Origin: JBBROS01 sp965213845
GTDB lineage: Bacteria; Pseudomonadota; Alphaproteobacteria; Acetobacterales; Acetobacteraceae
Assembly (NCBI GenBank): GCA_965213845.1
Contig: CBDCAI010000004.1
Coordinates: forward strand, 1,674,001-1,738,000
Direction: 5' to 3'
Length of the DNA stretch: 64,000 nt
The notes under the pieces are model-generated. The model did not search any database, had not been told where the DNA came from, and worked only from the letters and a program-made list of their open reading frames with translations. Made by a program: the position numbers and the translations under genes. Numbering within the stretch: position 1 is the first letter of the stretch; each line of letters begins with the position of its first letter. Positions 34,539 through 43,857 of the stretch are shown here, piece by piece.

Positions 34539-36395
34539 ATGCGACTGTTCAGCGTCCAGGGGCTGGCGATCGGGTTCGGGCTGCTGGTGATGCTGGCGAT
34601 GGCGGCGGGGCTTGCCGGGTTCCTGCTGCTGGACCGGGTGAACCTGGCCGGCTTCGTCGCCGCCCGAGCCACCGCCGCGCTGGGCCGGACGGTGACGGTG
34701 CGGGCCGCGCATGTGACGCCCGGCAGCTGGATGACGCTGGAGCTCGATGACGTGGGGGTGGCCAATGCCGAGGGCGGGTCGGCGCCGGTGATGGCGACGC
34801 TGCGGCATGGGCGGGCCGAGGTCGGCCTGGGCTCGTTGCTGCAGGGGCCGCTGCAGGTGCGGCAGGCCGTGGTCGAGGGCGTTGCGGTGCTGCTGGAGTA
34901 TCGGGAGGATGGGGTGCCGAACTGGCGGCCGGACGGGTCTGGGCCGCACCGGGCGGGCTCTGTGCGGACGGACTTCCCGTCGTTGCGGAGCCTGAAGGTC
35001 AGCGGGCTCGCCGTGAGCTACCGGACCCGTGCGGGCACGCCGCTCGCGATCAAGGTGGACGAGGCGGTGCTGGCCAGTGCGGCGGACGACCAGCCGGTCA
35101 GGCTGACGGCGGCGGGCGGGTTCCAGGGCGTGCCGTTGCAGCTGGATGCGGACCTGCAGCCGATCCTGGCGTATCGGGCTGCCGCGGTGCCGTTCGGGAC
35201 GGTGCTGCGGATGCAGTCGGGGCCGGTCAGCCTGGTGTTCGACGGCACGATGACGCAGCCGCTGGACGTGAACGGGGCGGAGGGGCGGCTGCAGCTGAAT
35301 GCGCCGGAGCTGACGAACCTGATGGGCCTGTTCGGCAGTCCGCAGCCGCTTGCGGCGTCGTTGCGGCTGGACGGCCGGCTGACGCATTCGGGCGCGCTGT
35401 GGTGGCTTCGGGACGCGTCGGGGACGCTGGAGGAGGCGACGGTGCTGCGGTCGTCGCTTCGCTTGGTCGAGGGCGTGGGACAGCAGCCGGACGCGCTGGC
35501 GGTGGACGTGGCGTTCGACCGGCTGGACCTGAACGAGATGCTGGGCAAGGGGGAGCCCGGGTCGCGGTCCCAGGCGGACATGTCGCTGTCGCTGACGCAC
35601 GCGCCGGGCACGCTGGTCGACGCCACGGTCTCGGCCCGGCGGCTGACCTACGATGCGCTGGTGGGCAGCGACGCCACACTGGCGGCGCGGCTGGAGCCGG
35701 GACGGCTGAGCGTTTCGGCGCTGACGATGGAGGCGTTCGGGACGCAGGTGCGTGCGACCGGGTCGATCGTGGACGCCGGCGCTGCGGGCGGCCGGGTGAC
35801 GGCGGAGGTGACGGCCTCGGGCGCCGACATCCAGACGCTGCGGCGGGCGCTGGGATTCGGCGAGCTGCCGGTGCTGGGTCGGCTGGAGGGGCTGTTCCTG
35901 GCCGAGGCGACGGCGCCCACGCTGAACCAGGCGGTCCGGACGGCGCGGGTGAGCGCCCTGGTGGCGATGCGGGGCGGCAGCATCGCCAAGTCGGTGGTGG
36001 AGAAGGCCTCGACCGACGTGCGGTCGCTGTTCCGCCGTGCGGAGGGGATGAGCCCGGTGCAGTGCCTGCTGGCAGGGATGGACATGCGGGCCGGGGTGGG
36101 GCGGGTGGCGCCGCTGCGGGTGCGGGCGGCGGACGGGGTGGTGGCGGGCTCCGCACGGTTCGACCTGAACCGGCGGGTGTTCGACCTGACGGTGGGGAGC
36201 GATTCCGCGACGACGGGGTTCTTCGCGCTCGATGTGCCGGTGCGGGTCAGCGGGCCGTTCGGCAACCCGGCGGTCGTGCCGGCGCAGCTGACGCCCGAGG
36301 GGCGGGCGGAGCTGGCGGCGGCGGACGATCTGAGCCGGCTGCCTGCCGGGCTGCAGGCGATGGCGCGGCGGCATCCCTGCCCGGCTGCGCGGTGA
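34539..36395 (+). CDS. AsmA family protein
   Basis: A 618-residue envelope protein. A single N-terminal membrane anchor (GFGLLVMLAMAAGLAGFLLL) is followed by AsmA-type start sequence GRTVTVRAAHVTPGSWMTLE and DDVGVANAEGGSAPVMATLR, then a long repetitive beta region and a C-terminal AsmA-like section ending FDLTVGSDSATTGFFALDV and PVRVSGPFGNPAVVPA. AsmA proteins form lipid-transfer grooves between inner and outer membrane. The gene follows the amidase at six bases, so the two probably share a transcript. Codon usage is like its neighbours. Confidence 0.82.
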   Translation: MRLFSVQGLAIGFGLLVMLAMAAGLAGFLLLDRVNLAGFVAARATAALGRTVTVRAAHVTPGSWMTLELDDVGVANAEGGSAPVMATLRHGRAEVGLGSLLQGPLQVRQAVVEGVAVLLEYREDGVPNWRPDGSGPHRAGSVRTDFPSLRSLKVSGLAVSYRTRAGTPLAIKVDEAVLASAADDQPVRLTAAGGFQGVPLQLDADLQPILAYRAAAVPFGTVLRMQSGPVSLVFDGTMTQPLDVNGAEGRLQLNAPELTNLMGLFGSPQPLAASLRLDGRLTHSGALWWLRDASGTLEEATVLRSSLRLVEGVGQQPDALAVDVAFDRLDLNEMLGKGEPGSRSQADMSLSLTHAPGTLVDATVSARRLTYDALVGSDATLAARLEPGRLSVSALTMEAFGTQVRATGSIVDAGAAGGRVTAEVTASGADIQTLRRALGFGELPVLGRLEGLFLAEATAPTLNQAVRTARVSALVAMRGGSIAKSVVEKASTDVRSLFRRAEGMSPVQCLLAGMDMRAGVGRVAPLRVRAADGVVAGSARFDLNRRVFDLTVGSDSATTGFFALDVPVRVSGPFGNPAVVPAQLTPEGRAELAAADDLSRLPAGLQAMARRHPCPAAR

Positions 36396-36471
36396 GGGGC
36401 TGTTGAAGGCCTTTGCCGTCGGTTAAAGGCGTCAGACGCTGGGTAGGCTTGTGATGGTGTCGCGGCGTGAA

Positions 36472-36492
36472 TCCCCGGGACACGCCCGGGGA
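36472..36492. terminator. Hairpin between converging genes
   Basis: Perfect 8-base arms TCCCCGGG and CCCGGGGA around a 5-base loop, in the 156-base gap between the AsmA gene (ends 36395) and the serralysin-like gene (ends 36552). A short ATAACTTT follows on the plus strand. It is a likely terminator for one or both genes. Confidence 0.5.
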
Positions 36493-36551
36493 CGATAACT
36501 TTGGAGGGACTTGCTCCAGGTCAGAGGTGTTCGGAAACCTGTTCAAGGATG

Positions 36552-38609
36552 TCAACCGAAGGCGTTGACGCCGATGCGGGCCACGCCGATGAAGGCGATG
36601 CTGGTCTGGTCGGGCAGGGTGAGTGTCGTGCTGCCGCCGGCGTTGGACTGCGTGGCCAGGGCGGTGGCGAGGGCGGTGGGGTCGAAGCCGGCCAGGGTGA
36701 TGCGGTCGGGGCCCGGGTTGAAGCCATAGAGCTGGAGGCCGCGGGCGGTGCTGCCGGCGGCGACGACGACGTCCACCGACCGGCCGCCCATGCCGATGGC
36801 GGCCGAGCCGGTGCCGGCGGTGATGGTGGAGACGCCGGTGGTGCCGGTGTTGGCGAAGACGGTGCTGCTGCCGGCGCCCAGGGTGACGAGGTTGATGCCC
36901 TGGCCGAGGCCCAGCAGGTCGTTGCCCGATCCGGTGACGAAGGTCATCGTGCCGGTGCCGGACGCGCCGAAGAAGACGTCGTTGCCGGTGCTGTTGCTGC
37001 CGTCCATCAGCACGCTGCCGCCGAGTGCCCCGAACAGGTCGCCGGCCGAGCCCGCGGAGTACAGCCGGTCGCCGTCGCTGCCGACCATGACGGTCTGTGC
37101 GCCGCCGACGCCGGCGACGATGGTGCTGCCGCCGCCACCGAAGAAGGTGCCGCCGCCGCTGCCGCCGATGATGGTGATGGGGCGGCCGCTGCCGACGACG
37201 GTGTCGTTGCCGGTGCCGCCTTCGTACAGCAGGCCGCCGGTGCCGGCGAAGACGGTGCTGTTGGCCGCGCCGCCGTAGAACGCCATGGCGCCGCTGCCGC
37301 CCACGACGATGTCTGCGCCCGCGCCGGCGTTGATGGTGCCCTGGCCCGTGCCGCCGAAGATGGTGTCGCGGCCGCTGCTCGAGACCTCGCTGGTGCCGGC
37401 GCCCAGGCGGATGGTTTCCGTGCTGCCGGGGGCGGTGCCGACGGTGCCGCTGCCGGTGAGCGTGATGACGTCGCCGGTGCCCTGGCCGACGGTGACAGCG
37501 CCGCCCGCGACGGTGAGCGTCTTGTTGTTGCCGGTGACGGTGGTGGCCGTGCTGCTGGCGGCGGGGTCGTAGGCGGCGAAGCTGTTGGTGGCCGTGGTGT
37601 AGATGCCGTTGGTGAAGTCGAGGTAGGCGACGTTGGCGTAGCTTTGGAAGCCGCCGACGGCGCCCACGTTGACGGTGCGGAAGCCGGAGCCGCTGCCGCC
37701 CACGGTGAGCCCGGCGGAATACACGAGGCCGGTGACGACGGTGTCGGTGCCGCCGCCGCCGTTCACGCCGGCGGCCTTGCCGGCCAGGTAGAAGGTGTCG
37801 TCGCCCTCGCCGCCCGACAGCGCATCCTGCGGCCCCAGGCTGTAGAAGGTGTCGTTGCCGCCGCTGCCGAACAGCGCCTGCGCCGTGGTGGCGCTGCCGA
37901 TGACGGTCAGGGACTGGGTCGTGGCGTTCCAGGTGTCGATGAAGGGATGGGCTGCGCCGGCCTTGGTGCCATAGAGGTGTTGGGCGGCCTGGATGTCGAG
38001 CGGCCCGAGCGTGCCGTTGCGGGCGCCGGTGTAGGACATGACGGTCTCGTCGCCGTTGTCGAGGCCGCTGACGAGCGTGTAGCTGGTGCCGGCGGGCGCC
38101 GGGTCGAAGGGGTGCTTGAGGCCGATGGCGTGGCCGATCTCGTGCAGGGCGACGTGGGCGAAGTCGCTGAAGTAGCCGGGGTTGGTCTGGTAGGAGTTGT
38201 CGAAGTAGATGTCGCCGCCCTGGGTCTGGAAGCTGCTGTAGATCTGCGGGCTGCCGTTCGGGGCGACGTAGGTGCCGGGGGCGGGCAGGTAGCCCTCGCC
38301 GGCGGCGTTGTCGCCGCCCGGCAGCTGGTTCAGGTCGTAGAAGCCGAAGGTGAGGTCGCCGGGGCTGGTCGTCGTCTCCTGGAAGGTGAGGCCGCTGACG
38401 GCGGACCATTGGCCGAGGGCGGCGCGGACGGTGTTCTTCTCGTCGTCGGTGATGGGGTGGAAGGTGGCCGCGGCGGCTGGGGTGCTGGCCTGGATATAGG
38501 GGGTGGCCGCGGTGGAGAAGCTATAGGTGAGGATATCGGCGGCGCCGGTCTGGCCGGGGGTCCAGGTGAGGTTGGACAGCAGGGCGCGGTAGTCGCTGAC
38601 GAGGGTCAT
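36552..38609 (-). CDS. Serralysin-like M10 metalloprotease with glycine-rich RTX-type repeats
   Basis: A 685-residue protein without a Sec signal, as expected for type I secretion. Residues 1-220 are a metzincin domain: zinc site HEIGHAIGLKH at 156-166 and Met-turn VMSYTG at 190-195, preceded by a DLTFGFYDL strand. A linker with GGNDTFYSLGPQDALSGGEG repeats leads to a C-terminal module (about 357-685) of loose glycine-rich nonapeptide-like repeats such as GTGNDTVVG and STGNDVFFGASGTG, ending ALATQSNAGGSTTLTLPDQT. That module is related along its whole length to the end of the next gene (38697-40994). A secreted calcium-dependent protease is the likely function; no HlyB/HlyD/TolC genes are in view. 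Confidence 0.88.
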   Translation of the reverse strand: MTLVSDYRALLSNLTWTPGQTGAADILTYSFSTAATPYIQASTPAAAATFHPITDDEKNTVRAALGQWSAVSGLTFQETTTSPGDLTFGFYDLNQLPGGDNAAGEGYLPAPGTYVAPNGSPQIYSSFQTQGGDIYFDNSYQTNPGYFSDFAHVALHEIGHAIGLKHPFDPAPAGTSYTLVSGLDNGDETVMSYTGARNGTLGPLDIQAAQHLYGTKAGAAHPFIDTWNATTQSLTVIGSATTAQALFGSGGNDTFYSLGPQDALSGGEGDDTFYLAGKAAGVNGGGGTDTVVTGLVYSAGLTVGGSGSGFRTVNVGAVGGFQSYANVAYLDFTNGIYTTATNSFAAYDPAASSTATTVTGNNKTLTVAGGAVTVGQGTGDVITLTGSGTVGTAPGSTETIRLGAGTSEVSSSGRDTIFGGTGQGTINAGAGADIVVGGSGAMAFYGGAANSTVFAGTGGLLYEGGTGNDTVVGSGRPITIIGGSGGGTFFGGGGSTIVAGVGGAQTVMVGSDGDRLYSAGSAGDLFGALGGSVLMDGSNSTGNDVFFGASGTGTMTFVTGSGNDLLGLGQGINLVTLGAGSSTVFANTGTTGVSTITAGTGSAAIGMGGRSVDVVVAAGSTARGLQLYGFNPGPDRITLAGFDPTALATALATQSNAGGSTTLTLPDQTSIAFIGVARIGVNAFG

Positions 38610-38696
38610 GGCAGGCTTCGTCCGGGGATGAGGGGAGGCCATTTTGGGCGGCCCGGCCGGCAGTGGCAAATGGTCCGCCGCGGCGGTGCGGTCCCG

Positions 38697-40994
38697 TCAG
38701 GCAAAGAGGCTGGAATCGGCGCGCGCGACCCCGATCAGGGCGATGCTGGTGTGGTCGGCCAGGGTCAGCACGGTGCCGCCGCCGACGTTGGATTGGGTGG
38801 CCAGCGCCGCGGCGGCGGCTCCGGCGGCGAAGCCCGACAGGGTGACCTTATCGGCGCCCGGCACGAAGCCGAACAGGGCCAGGCTGCGGGCGGCCCCGGC
38901 CGCCTGGACGACCAGGTTGACCGACTTGCCGCCGAGCCCGATGTCGGCCGAGCCCGTTCCGGCCGTGATGGTGGAGGTGGCGGTGGTGCCGGTGTTGGCG
39001 AAGACGGTGCTGTGCCCGGTGCCCAAGGTGACGAGGTTGGTCCCCTGGCCCAGGCCCAGGATGTCGTTGCCGGAGCCGGTGAGGAAGGTCAGCGTGCCGG
39101 TGCCGGCCGCGCCGAAGAAGACGTCGTTCCCGGTGCTGGCGGTGCCGTCCATGGCCACGCTGCCGCCCAGCACGCCGAACAGGTCGCCCGCGGCGCCTGC
39201 GGAATACAGGCTGTCGCCGTTGCTGCCGACCAGGACGGCCTGGGCGCCGGCGCCCGCCCGGATGGTGCTGTTGCCGCCGCCGAAATAGGTGCCGCCGCCA
39301 CTGCCGCCCGTGACGGCGATGGGGTTGCCGCGGCCCACGACGATGTCTGCGCCGATGCTGCCGTTATAGGTCAGGCCGCCGGTGCCGGCGAAGACGGTGC
39401 TGTTGCCGGCCCCGCCGGTGAACGTCAGTGCGCCCGCGCCGCCGACCACGATGTCGGCCCCCGTATTGACCTTGACCGTGACGGGCCCGCTGCCGGCGAT
39501 GACGGTGTCCTGCCCGCCGCTGGTGACGGCGGCTTCGGCGGTGCCCAGCGTGATGGTGTCGACGGCGCCCGGCACCGTCGTGACGCTGCCGCCGGCGGTA
39601 AGCGTGATGCGGTTGCCGGTGCCCGGCCCGACGGCGACATCGCCTGTGGCGATGGTGAGGACGTTGTTGCTGCCTGTCACGCTCACCGGGCCCAAGGTGG
39701 GCGTGCCCGGGTCGTAAGTACGGACGAGGACGGGGAGGGCGGTTGGGACCGGCAGGGTGGTCAGCGTCGTGTCGGTGAAGCGGTAGTGCTGGAAGTTGTG
39801 GACCAGGTTTGACGTGCCGGGGGTGGCGACGACGAAACCGGTGCCGTCGGAGGCCGCCGTGACGGTGGCCGCGGTGCTGGCGAAGCCGAAGACGGCGGTG
39901 TTGTCGCCGGCGCCGCCGTCCAGCACGTTGCTGCCGGCGCCCCCGTCGATGACGTCGTTGCCCGCGCCGCCGGTGATGGTGTCGTTGCCGGCGCCGCCCG
40001 TCAGCGTGTCGTTGCCGGCGTTGCCCAGGATGGTACGGCCGACCGCGTCGCCCAGCGCGAAGGTCAGGGCCTGCAGCCCCAGCAGCTGCACGGCGACGGC
40101 GGCGCCCGACAGGGTGGCCGAGTTGGACAGGCGGACCGTGCTGCCGTCCACGACGTCGATCTTGGCGTTCAGCCCGGCGCCGGCGGCGTCGGTCAGCGCC
40201 ATCCGGACGCTCACCGGCCCCGACAGGCCGGCGCCCGACAGCTGCACCGTCTGCAGGCCGACGAGCGCGGTGGAGAGGGTATAGCCGCCGCTGTCCGTGC
40301 TGGTGGCGGTGGCGGCACCCACGCTGACGACGAGCCCGGCGCGGCCCTCGCCGATGCTGTAGAAGCCGTCATGGTCCGTGTCGGCGTAGGCGACGCCCAG
40401 GACGAAGCTGCCGGCGGTGCCGCGCGTGCCGAAATCCTCGGTGACGACCTGCGGACCGACCGGCGACCCCGGGGTGGCGACGGCCTGCACGCCGATGCCG
40501 GCCTCGCGGTAGCCGGGGTTCATGATGTTGACGCGGTGGCCGGCCGGGGACTGCATGCCGCCCGTGGCCGGCGTGCCGCCCCAGTCCACCATGAAGCCGG
40601 CCTGGGCGAACAGCATGTCGTCGGCATAGGCGAAGATGTTCTCGCCGGCCGAGGTATAGGCGTAGCCCTCGGCATGGACGCGGGTGCCGAGATCGGATTC
40701 GCCGGCCTCCTGATGGGACTGGGTGCCGGCGGCGATCATCGCCTGGTCGTGCAGCCGCGCGCCGCCGAGCAGGGCCTCGTTGGCGGCGAGCGGCTGGGCG
40801 GGGGCGAGGGCCTGGAAGGCGGCGAGGAGCTGGGCGCCATCGACGTGGAACTGGGTGAGGGCGCCCTGGACGTCGCCCTTTGCGGAGGTGAGCGGCGCAT
40901 AGGCGGAAATGTAGCGGGCGGCGTCCGCCAGCGGGTTCAGGCGGGCGTCGTTGGTCAGCTCCAGCAGGTATTGCTCGGTGGCGGTGGTCGGCAT
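38697..40994 (-). CDS. CAP-domain protein with RTX-type repeats
   Basis: A 765-residue predicted type I secreted protein. Residues 1-195 form a CAP (SCP/PR-1-like) domain with the family positions QSHQEAG (His94), SAGENIFAYA (Glu118), and QSPAGHRVNIMNPGYREAGI (His153). A beta-sandwich-like stretch (FYSIGEGRAGLVVSVG, about 220-300) follows, then canonical hemolysin-type repeats GNAGNDTLTGGAGNDTITGG at about 345-385. The C-terminal 328 residues (438-765) align with the end of the serralysin-like protein. The bacterial CAP domain function is unsettled (proteolytic, calcium- or lipid-binding). Start ATG 40994 is set by the conserved TEQYLLELTNDAR helix. The gene lies 87 bases upstream of the protease gene on the same strand. 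Confidence 0.86.
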   Translation of the reverse strand: MPTTATEQYLLELTNDARLNPLADAARYISAYAPLTSAKGDVQGALTQFHVDGAQLLAAFQALAPAQPLAANEALLGGARLHDQAMIAAGTQSHQEAGESDLGTRVHAEGYAYTSAGENIFAYADDMLFAQAGFMVDWGGTPATGGMQSPAGHRVNIMNPGYREAGIGVQAVATPGSPVGPQVVTEDFGTRGTAGSFVLGVAYADTDHDGFYSIGEGRAGLVVSVGAATATSTDSGGYTLSTALVGLQTVQLSGAGLSGPVSVRMALTDAAGAGLNAKIDVVDGSTVRLSNSATLSGAAVAVQLLGLQALTFALGDAVGRTILGNAGNDTLTGGAGNDTITGGAGNDVIDGGAGSNVLDGGAGDNTAVFGFASTAATVTAASDGTGFVVATPGTSNLVHNFQHYRFTDTTLTTLPVPTALPVLVRTYDPGTPTLGPVSVTGSNNVLTIATGDVAVGPGTGNRITLTAGGSVTTVPGAVDTITLGTAEAAVTSGGQDTVIAGSGPVTVKVNTGADIVVGGAGALTFTGGAGNSTVFAGTGGLTYNGSIGADIVVGRGNPIAVTGGSGGGTYFGGGNSTIRAGAGAQAVLVGSNGDSLYSAGAAGDLFGVLGGSVAMDGTASTGNDVFFGAAGTGTLTFLTGSGNDILGLGQGTNLVTLGTGHSTVFANTGTTATSTITAGTGSADIGLGGKSVNLVVQAAGAARSLALFGFVPGADKVTLSGFAAGAAAAALATQSNVGGGTVLTLADHTSIALIGVARADSSLFA

Positions 40995-41122
40995 GGGACC
41001 CTCGGGGCGGCGCCATGGGCCTGTCGGCGCGGTCCGGCATAGCATGCCTGGCCGGCGGCTGCATCCGGGCGGGAGGGCTCCGCCGTGTCAGGAAGGTTGA
41101 GGCTTCGTGCGGGTCGGCCGGG

Positions 41123-42769
41123 TCAGGGATGGAGGTGGGGGGGCAGGGCGGACCATTGCTCGGCGGTGTCGACGTCGCGCAGCACGGCGTCGTCGTCCAT
41201 GGGGACGGTGGCCAGGTGCTCGGCATGGCGCTCGAGCAGGGCGCGGGCGCCGCGGTCGCCTTGCAGGGCCATCATCTCGGCGAAGTAGCGGCGGTCCCAC
41301 AGGACGGGGTTGCCCAGCGTGCCCCCATGGGTCGGGGCGACGATGCAGCGGCCCTCGTCGGGGTCGTAGGCGGCGACCAGGCGTTCCAGCACGCGGGCGG
41401 TGACGAGGGGCATGTCGCCCAGGCAGACGATGGCGGCGCGGGCGTCGGGCGGCACGGCGGCGAGCCCGGCGCGGAGGCTGGCGGACAGGCCGGTGGCGTG
41501 GTCGGGGGCATGGACGTGCAGGACCGGGCGGGTGGCGAGTGCTGCCGCGATCTCGGGGGCACGGTGGCCGGTGACGACGATGACGGGGCGGCCCGGTGCG
41601 GCCAGCAGGTTGTCCACGACGCGGGCGACCATGGGCTTGCCGCCCCGGGTCTCGAGCAGCAGCTTGTGGTCCGGCGCCATGCGGCTGCTGCTGCCGGCGG
41701 CGAGCACGATGGTGGCGATGCGGGGCCTTGCCGCTTTGGCCGAAGTCTCGGGGCCCGTCGCCTTGGCCCGGGGCAGGGGGCGTGCGCCGACATCCTTCAG
41801 CAGGCCGCCGACGCCCATGCGGGCGATGGCGGGCCCGTCGACCACCAGGCCGGCGAACAGGCGCTGCAGCACCCAGTCGATGCCGTTCAGCTTCGGGCTG
41901 CGGGCACAGCCGGGCAGCACCAGCGCCGGCAGAGTGCCGATGCGGCCGAGACAGATGAGGTTGCCGGGGTCGACGGGCATGCCGAAATGCAGGATCTCGC
42001 CCCCCGCGGCGACGATCCCGGCGGGGCCCACGTCGCGGCGGTCCACGACGGCGCTGGCGCCCGCGACCAGCAGGATGTCGGCGCCCTGGGCCATGAGGGA
42101 CGCGAGGGCCGCGGCGATGGGGGCCGGCTCGTGAGCGGTCTCGATGGGCGGCAGCAGCGTGCCGCCGAGGCCGGTGACGCGGGCGGCGGTGGCCTCGGCG
42201 GTGCCGGCGAGGATGGAAGGCTTGAGGCCCGGCAGCTTCGTCATGACCAGGCCGACCCGGCGGGGCGCGTAGGGGTGCAGGCGGATGGTTCCGCCGGGAT
42301 GGGGGCGCCGGGCGGCGGCGACGGCCCGGGCCAGGACGGCGCCCGGCACGGCGAAGGGGATGACCTTGATGGTGGCGACCATCTCGCCCGGCGCGACGCT
42401 GGCCCAGTCGGGCAGGGTGGCGAGGGTGAGGCTCTCGTCCGTGGCGTTCAGGGCGTCGACGGCCGGGGTGTCGATCCGCAGCAGCCCGGCCCGGTGCGCG
42501 ACCAGGTTGACGCGGCCGGTGCCGGCGCGGGAGCGGTCGAGACCCGGCGAGAGCAGGGCGTCGGCGAGGATGGTGGCGGCCTCGTCCTCGGCCACGTCGC
42601 CGCGTTCGGGCGTGGCGGCGATGACGGGGTCGCGGCCGGCCTGGCGCAGGGCGGCGACGGCGGCGGCATCGAGGGTCGCGCCCTTCTTGAGCACGGTGCC
42701 CGGCAGGCGGTGGGTGTGGGCGAGGATGCAGCCCGCCGCGGCGTCGAGCGGGACGGGGCCGAAGATCAC
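41123..42769 (-). CDS. mocA: Molybdenum cofactor cytidylyltransferase (MocA-like) with N-terminal molybdopterin-binding domain
   Basis: A 548-residue two-domain protein. The N-terminal about 340 residues resemble a MoeA/MogA-type molybdopterin-binding region (LDAAAGCILAHTHRLPGTVL, later ADILLVAGASAVVDRRDVGP and LPALVLPGCARSPKLNG). From about residue 349 comes a MobA/MocA nucleotidyltransferase: IATIVLAAGSSSRMAPDHKL, a VTGHRAPEI segment, and ATGLSASLRAGLAAVP then VCLGDMPLVTARVL. MocA adds CMP to molybdopterin to form the MCD cofactor of xanthine/CO dehydrogenase-type enzymes. It overlaps xdhC by four bases and ends the cox maturation operon. Confidence 0.88.
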   Translation of the reverse strand: MIFGPVPLDAAAGCILAHTHRLPGTVLKKGATLDAAAVAALRQAGRDPVIAATPERGDVAEDEAATILADALLSPGLDRSRAGTGRVNLVAHRAGLLRIDTPAVDALNATDESLTLATLPDWASVAPGEMVATIKVIPFAVPGAVLARAVAAARRPHPGGTIRLHPYAPRRVGLVMTKLPGLKPSILAGTAEATAARVTGLGGTLLPPIETAHEPAPIAAALASLMAQGADILLVAGASAVVDRRDVGPAGIVAAGGEILHFGMPVDPGNLICLGRIGTLPALVLPGCARSPKLNGIDWVLQRLFAGLVVDGPAIARMGVGGLLKDVGARPLPRAKATGPETSAKAARPRIATIVLAAGSSSRMAPDHKLLLETRGGKPMVARVVDNLLAAPGRPVIVVTGHRAPEIAAALATRPVLHVHAPDHATGLSASLRAGLAAVPPDARAAIVCLGDMPLVTARVLERLVAAYDPDEGRCIVAPTHGGTLGNPVLWDRRYFAEMMALQGDRGARALLERHAEHLATVPMDDDAVLRDVDTAEQWSALPPHLHP

Positions 42770-43485
42770 CCCTTCCGGCTTTCGGCCTTCGGGCCGCGCC
42801 GGACGGCGACGAGCTGGGCGAGGATGCTGAGCGCGATCTCGCCGGCGGTGACGGCGCCGATGTCGAGGCCGACCGGGCCCTGGATGCGGGCCAGGGCCGT
42901 GTCGTCGTGGCCCAGGGCGCGCAGGCGGTCGAGCCGGGCCGCGTGGGTCTTCCGGGAGCCGAGGGCGCCGATGTAGAAGGCCTGGGACTTGAGGGCCCGG
43001 TCGAGCGCGGGATCGTCGAGCTTCGGGTCGTGGGTGAGGGTGACGACGGCGGTGCGGGAGTCGGGGCGCCAGACGTCCATCGCCTCGTCGGGCCAGTCGG
43101 TGCTGATGGTCAGGCCGCGCTGCTGGCTTGCTTGCCCATCGGGGAAGCGTTCGTCGGTGGCGAAGGCGCGGCGGGGGTCGGTGATCAGCACGGCCCAGCC
43201 GAGGCCGATGGCCATGGGGACGAGGGCCTGGGCGATGTGGACGGCGCCGACGACGACGAGGCGGAGCGGCGGGGCGTAGGCGTGCAGGAACCAGGTCCGG
43301 CCGTCGGCCTCGACGGTGGTGCTGCGGTCGTCGGCCAGGGCCTTGGCGGCCAGGGTTGCGAGATCGGAGGGCGCCGGATCGTCCGGAAGCAGGAGCTGGG
43401 TGCCGGACGCGAGCTCGGTCGCCAGGACCACGGGGCGGGGTTCCGCGCGGGCGGCCTGCAGGCGGGCGAGCAGTTCGGGGGTCAT
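42766..43485 (-). CDS. XdhC/CoxI family protein
   Basis: A 239-residue XdhC-family maturation factor, which binds molybdenum cofactor and helps sulfurate and insert it into xanthine/CO dehydrogenase-type enzymes. The N-terminal part (PVVLATELASGTQLLLPDD) is short; the C-terminal XdhC Rossmann domain is clear, with LRLVVVGAVHIAQALVPMA at about residue 92, VLITDPRRAFATDERFP, VVTLTHDPKLDDPALDRAL and YIGALGSRKTHAARLDRL. The classical N-terminal XdhC/CoxI half with the Cys motif is supplied by the separate upstream gene 43534-43857, so the protein is split compared with full XdhC. The stop overlaps the mocA start by four bases. Confidence 0.88.
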   Translation of the reverse strand: MTPELLARLQAARAEPRPVVLATELASGTQLLLPDDPAPSDLATLAAKALADDRSTTVEADGRTWFLHAYAPPLRLVVVGAVHIAQALVPMAIGLGWAVLITDPRRAFATDERFPDGQASQQRGLTISTDWPDEAMDVWRPDSRTAVVTLTHDPKLDDPALDRALKSQAFYIGALGSRKTHAARLDRLRALGHDDTALARIQGPVGLDIGAVTAGEIALSILAQLVAVRRGPKAESRKG

Positions 43486-43533
43486 GGGCGTTCCATCATG
43501 GTTGGGCCGTCAGGGCCATGAGCGGCTGGGGTG

Positions 43534-43857
43534 TCAGGCGAGGGGTTCGACGAAGACCTCGAGCTTGCCGCCGCAGGCGAGGCCGACCTCCCAGGCGCGT
43601 TCGTTGCTGATGCCGAAGTCGAGGAGCTGGGTCGTGCCGGTGTCCATGGAGGTCTTGGCGGCTTCGGCGACCGCGGCCTCGATGCAGCCGCCGCTGACCG
43701 AGCCGGCCATGCGGCCCGTGGCGGTGACGGCCATCTGGCTGCCGGCGGGGCGGGGCGAGCTGCCCCAGGTCCGGACGACGGTGGCGATGGCGACGCGCTC
43801 GCCCTCGGCGAGCCAGCCGGCGGCGGTGCCGAGGATGTCTTCTGCTTGGGCGTTCAT
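43534..43857 (-). CDS. XdhC/CoxI N-terminal domain protein
   Basis: A 107-residue protein consisting only of the XdhC/CoxI N-terminal domain: GERVAIATVVRTWGSSPRPA at about residue 20, the GSVSGGCIEAAVAEAA motif with the conserved Cys (about 58), and a C-terminal second Cys in EVGLACGGKLEVFVEPL. It supplies the part missing from the next gene (42766-43485). The start ATG overlaps the coxE stop (ATGA), so it is coupled to the VWA protein. The split XdhC arrangement (short plus long gene) is found in several cox-type clusters. Confidence 0.88.
   Translation of the reverse strand: MNAQAEDILGTAAGWLAEGERVAIATVVRTWGSSPRPAGSQMAVTATGRMAGSVSGGCIEAAVAEAAKTSMDTGTTQLLDFGISNERAWEVGLACGGKLEVFVEPLA

Noticed and set aside
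32658..36374. A minus-strand open frame of over 1200 codons opposite the amidase and AsmA genes
   Set aside because: Arg/His/Pro/Gln-rich shadow frame; the plus-strand amidase and AsmA motifs are clear.
36501..39812. A very long plus-strand open frame of about 1100 codons antisense to the two repeat proteins
   Set aside because: It is an artefact of high GC and regular Gly codons on the other strand; its translation is low-complexity Gly/Ala/Asp/Val with no fold and no ribosome binding site, whereas the minus strand has clear protease and CAP motifs.
36552..40994. Search for type I secretion genes (HlyB/HlyD/TolC) near the repeat proteins
   Set aside because: None seen between 30 and 52 kb; only inference that they are elsewhere in the genome.
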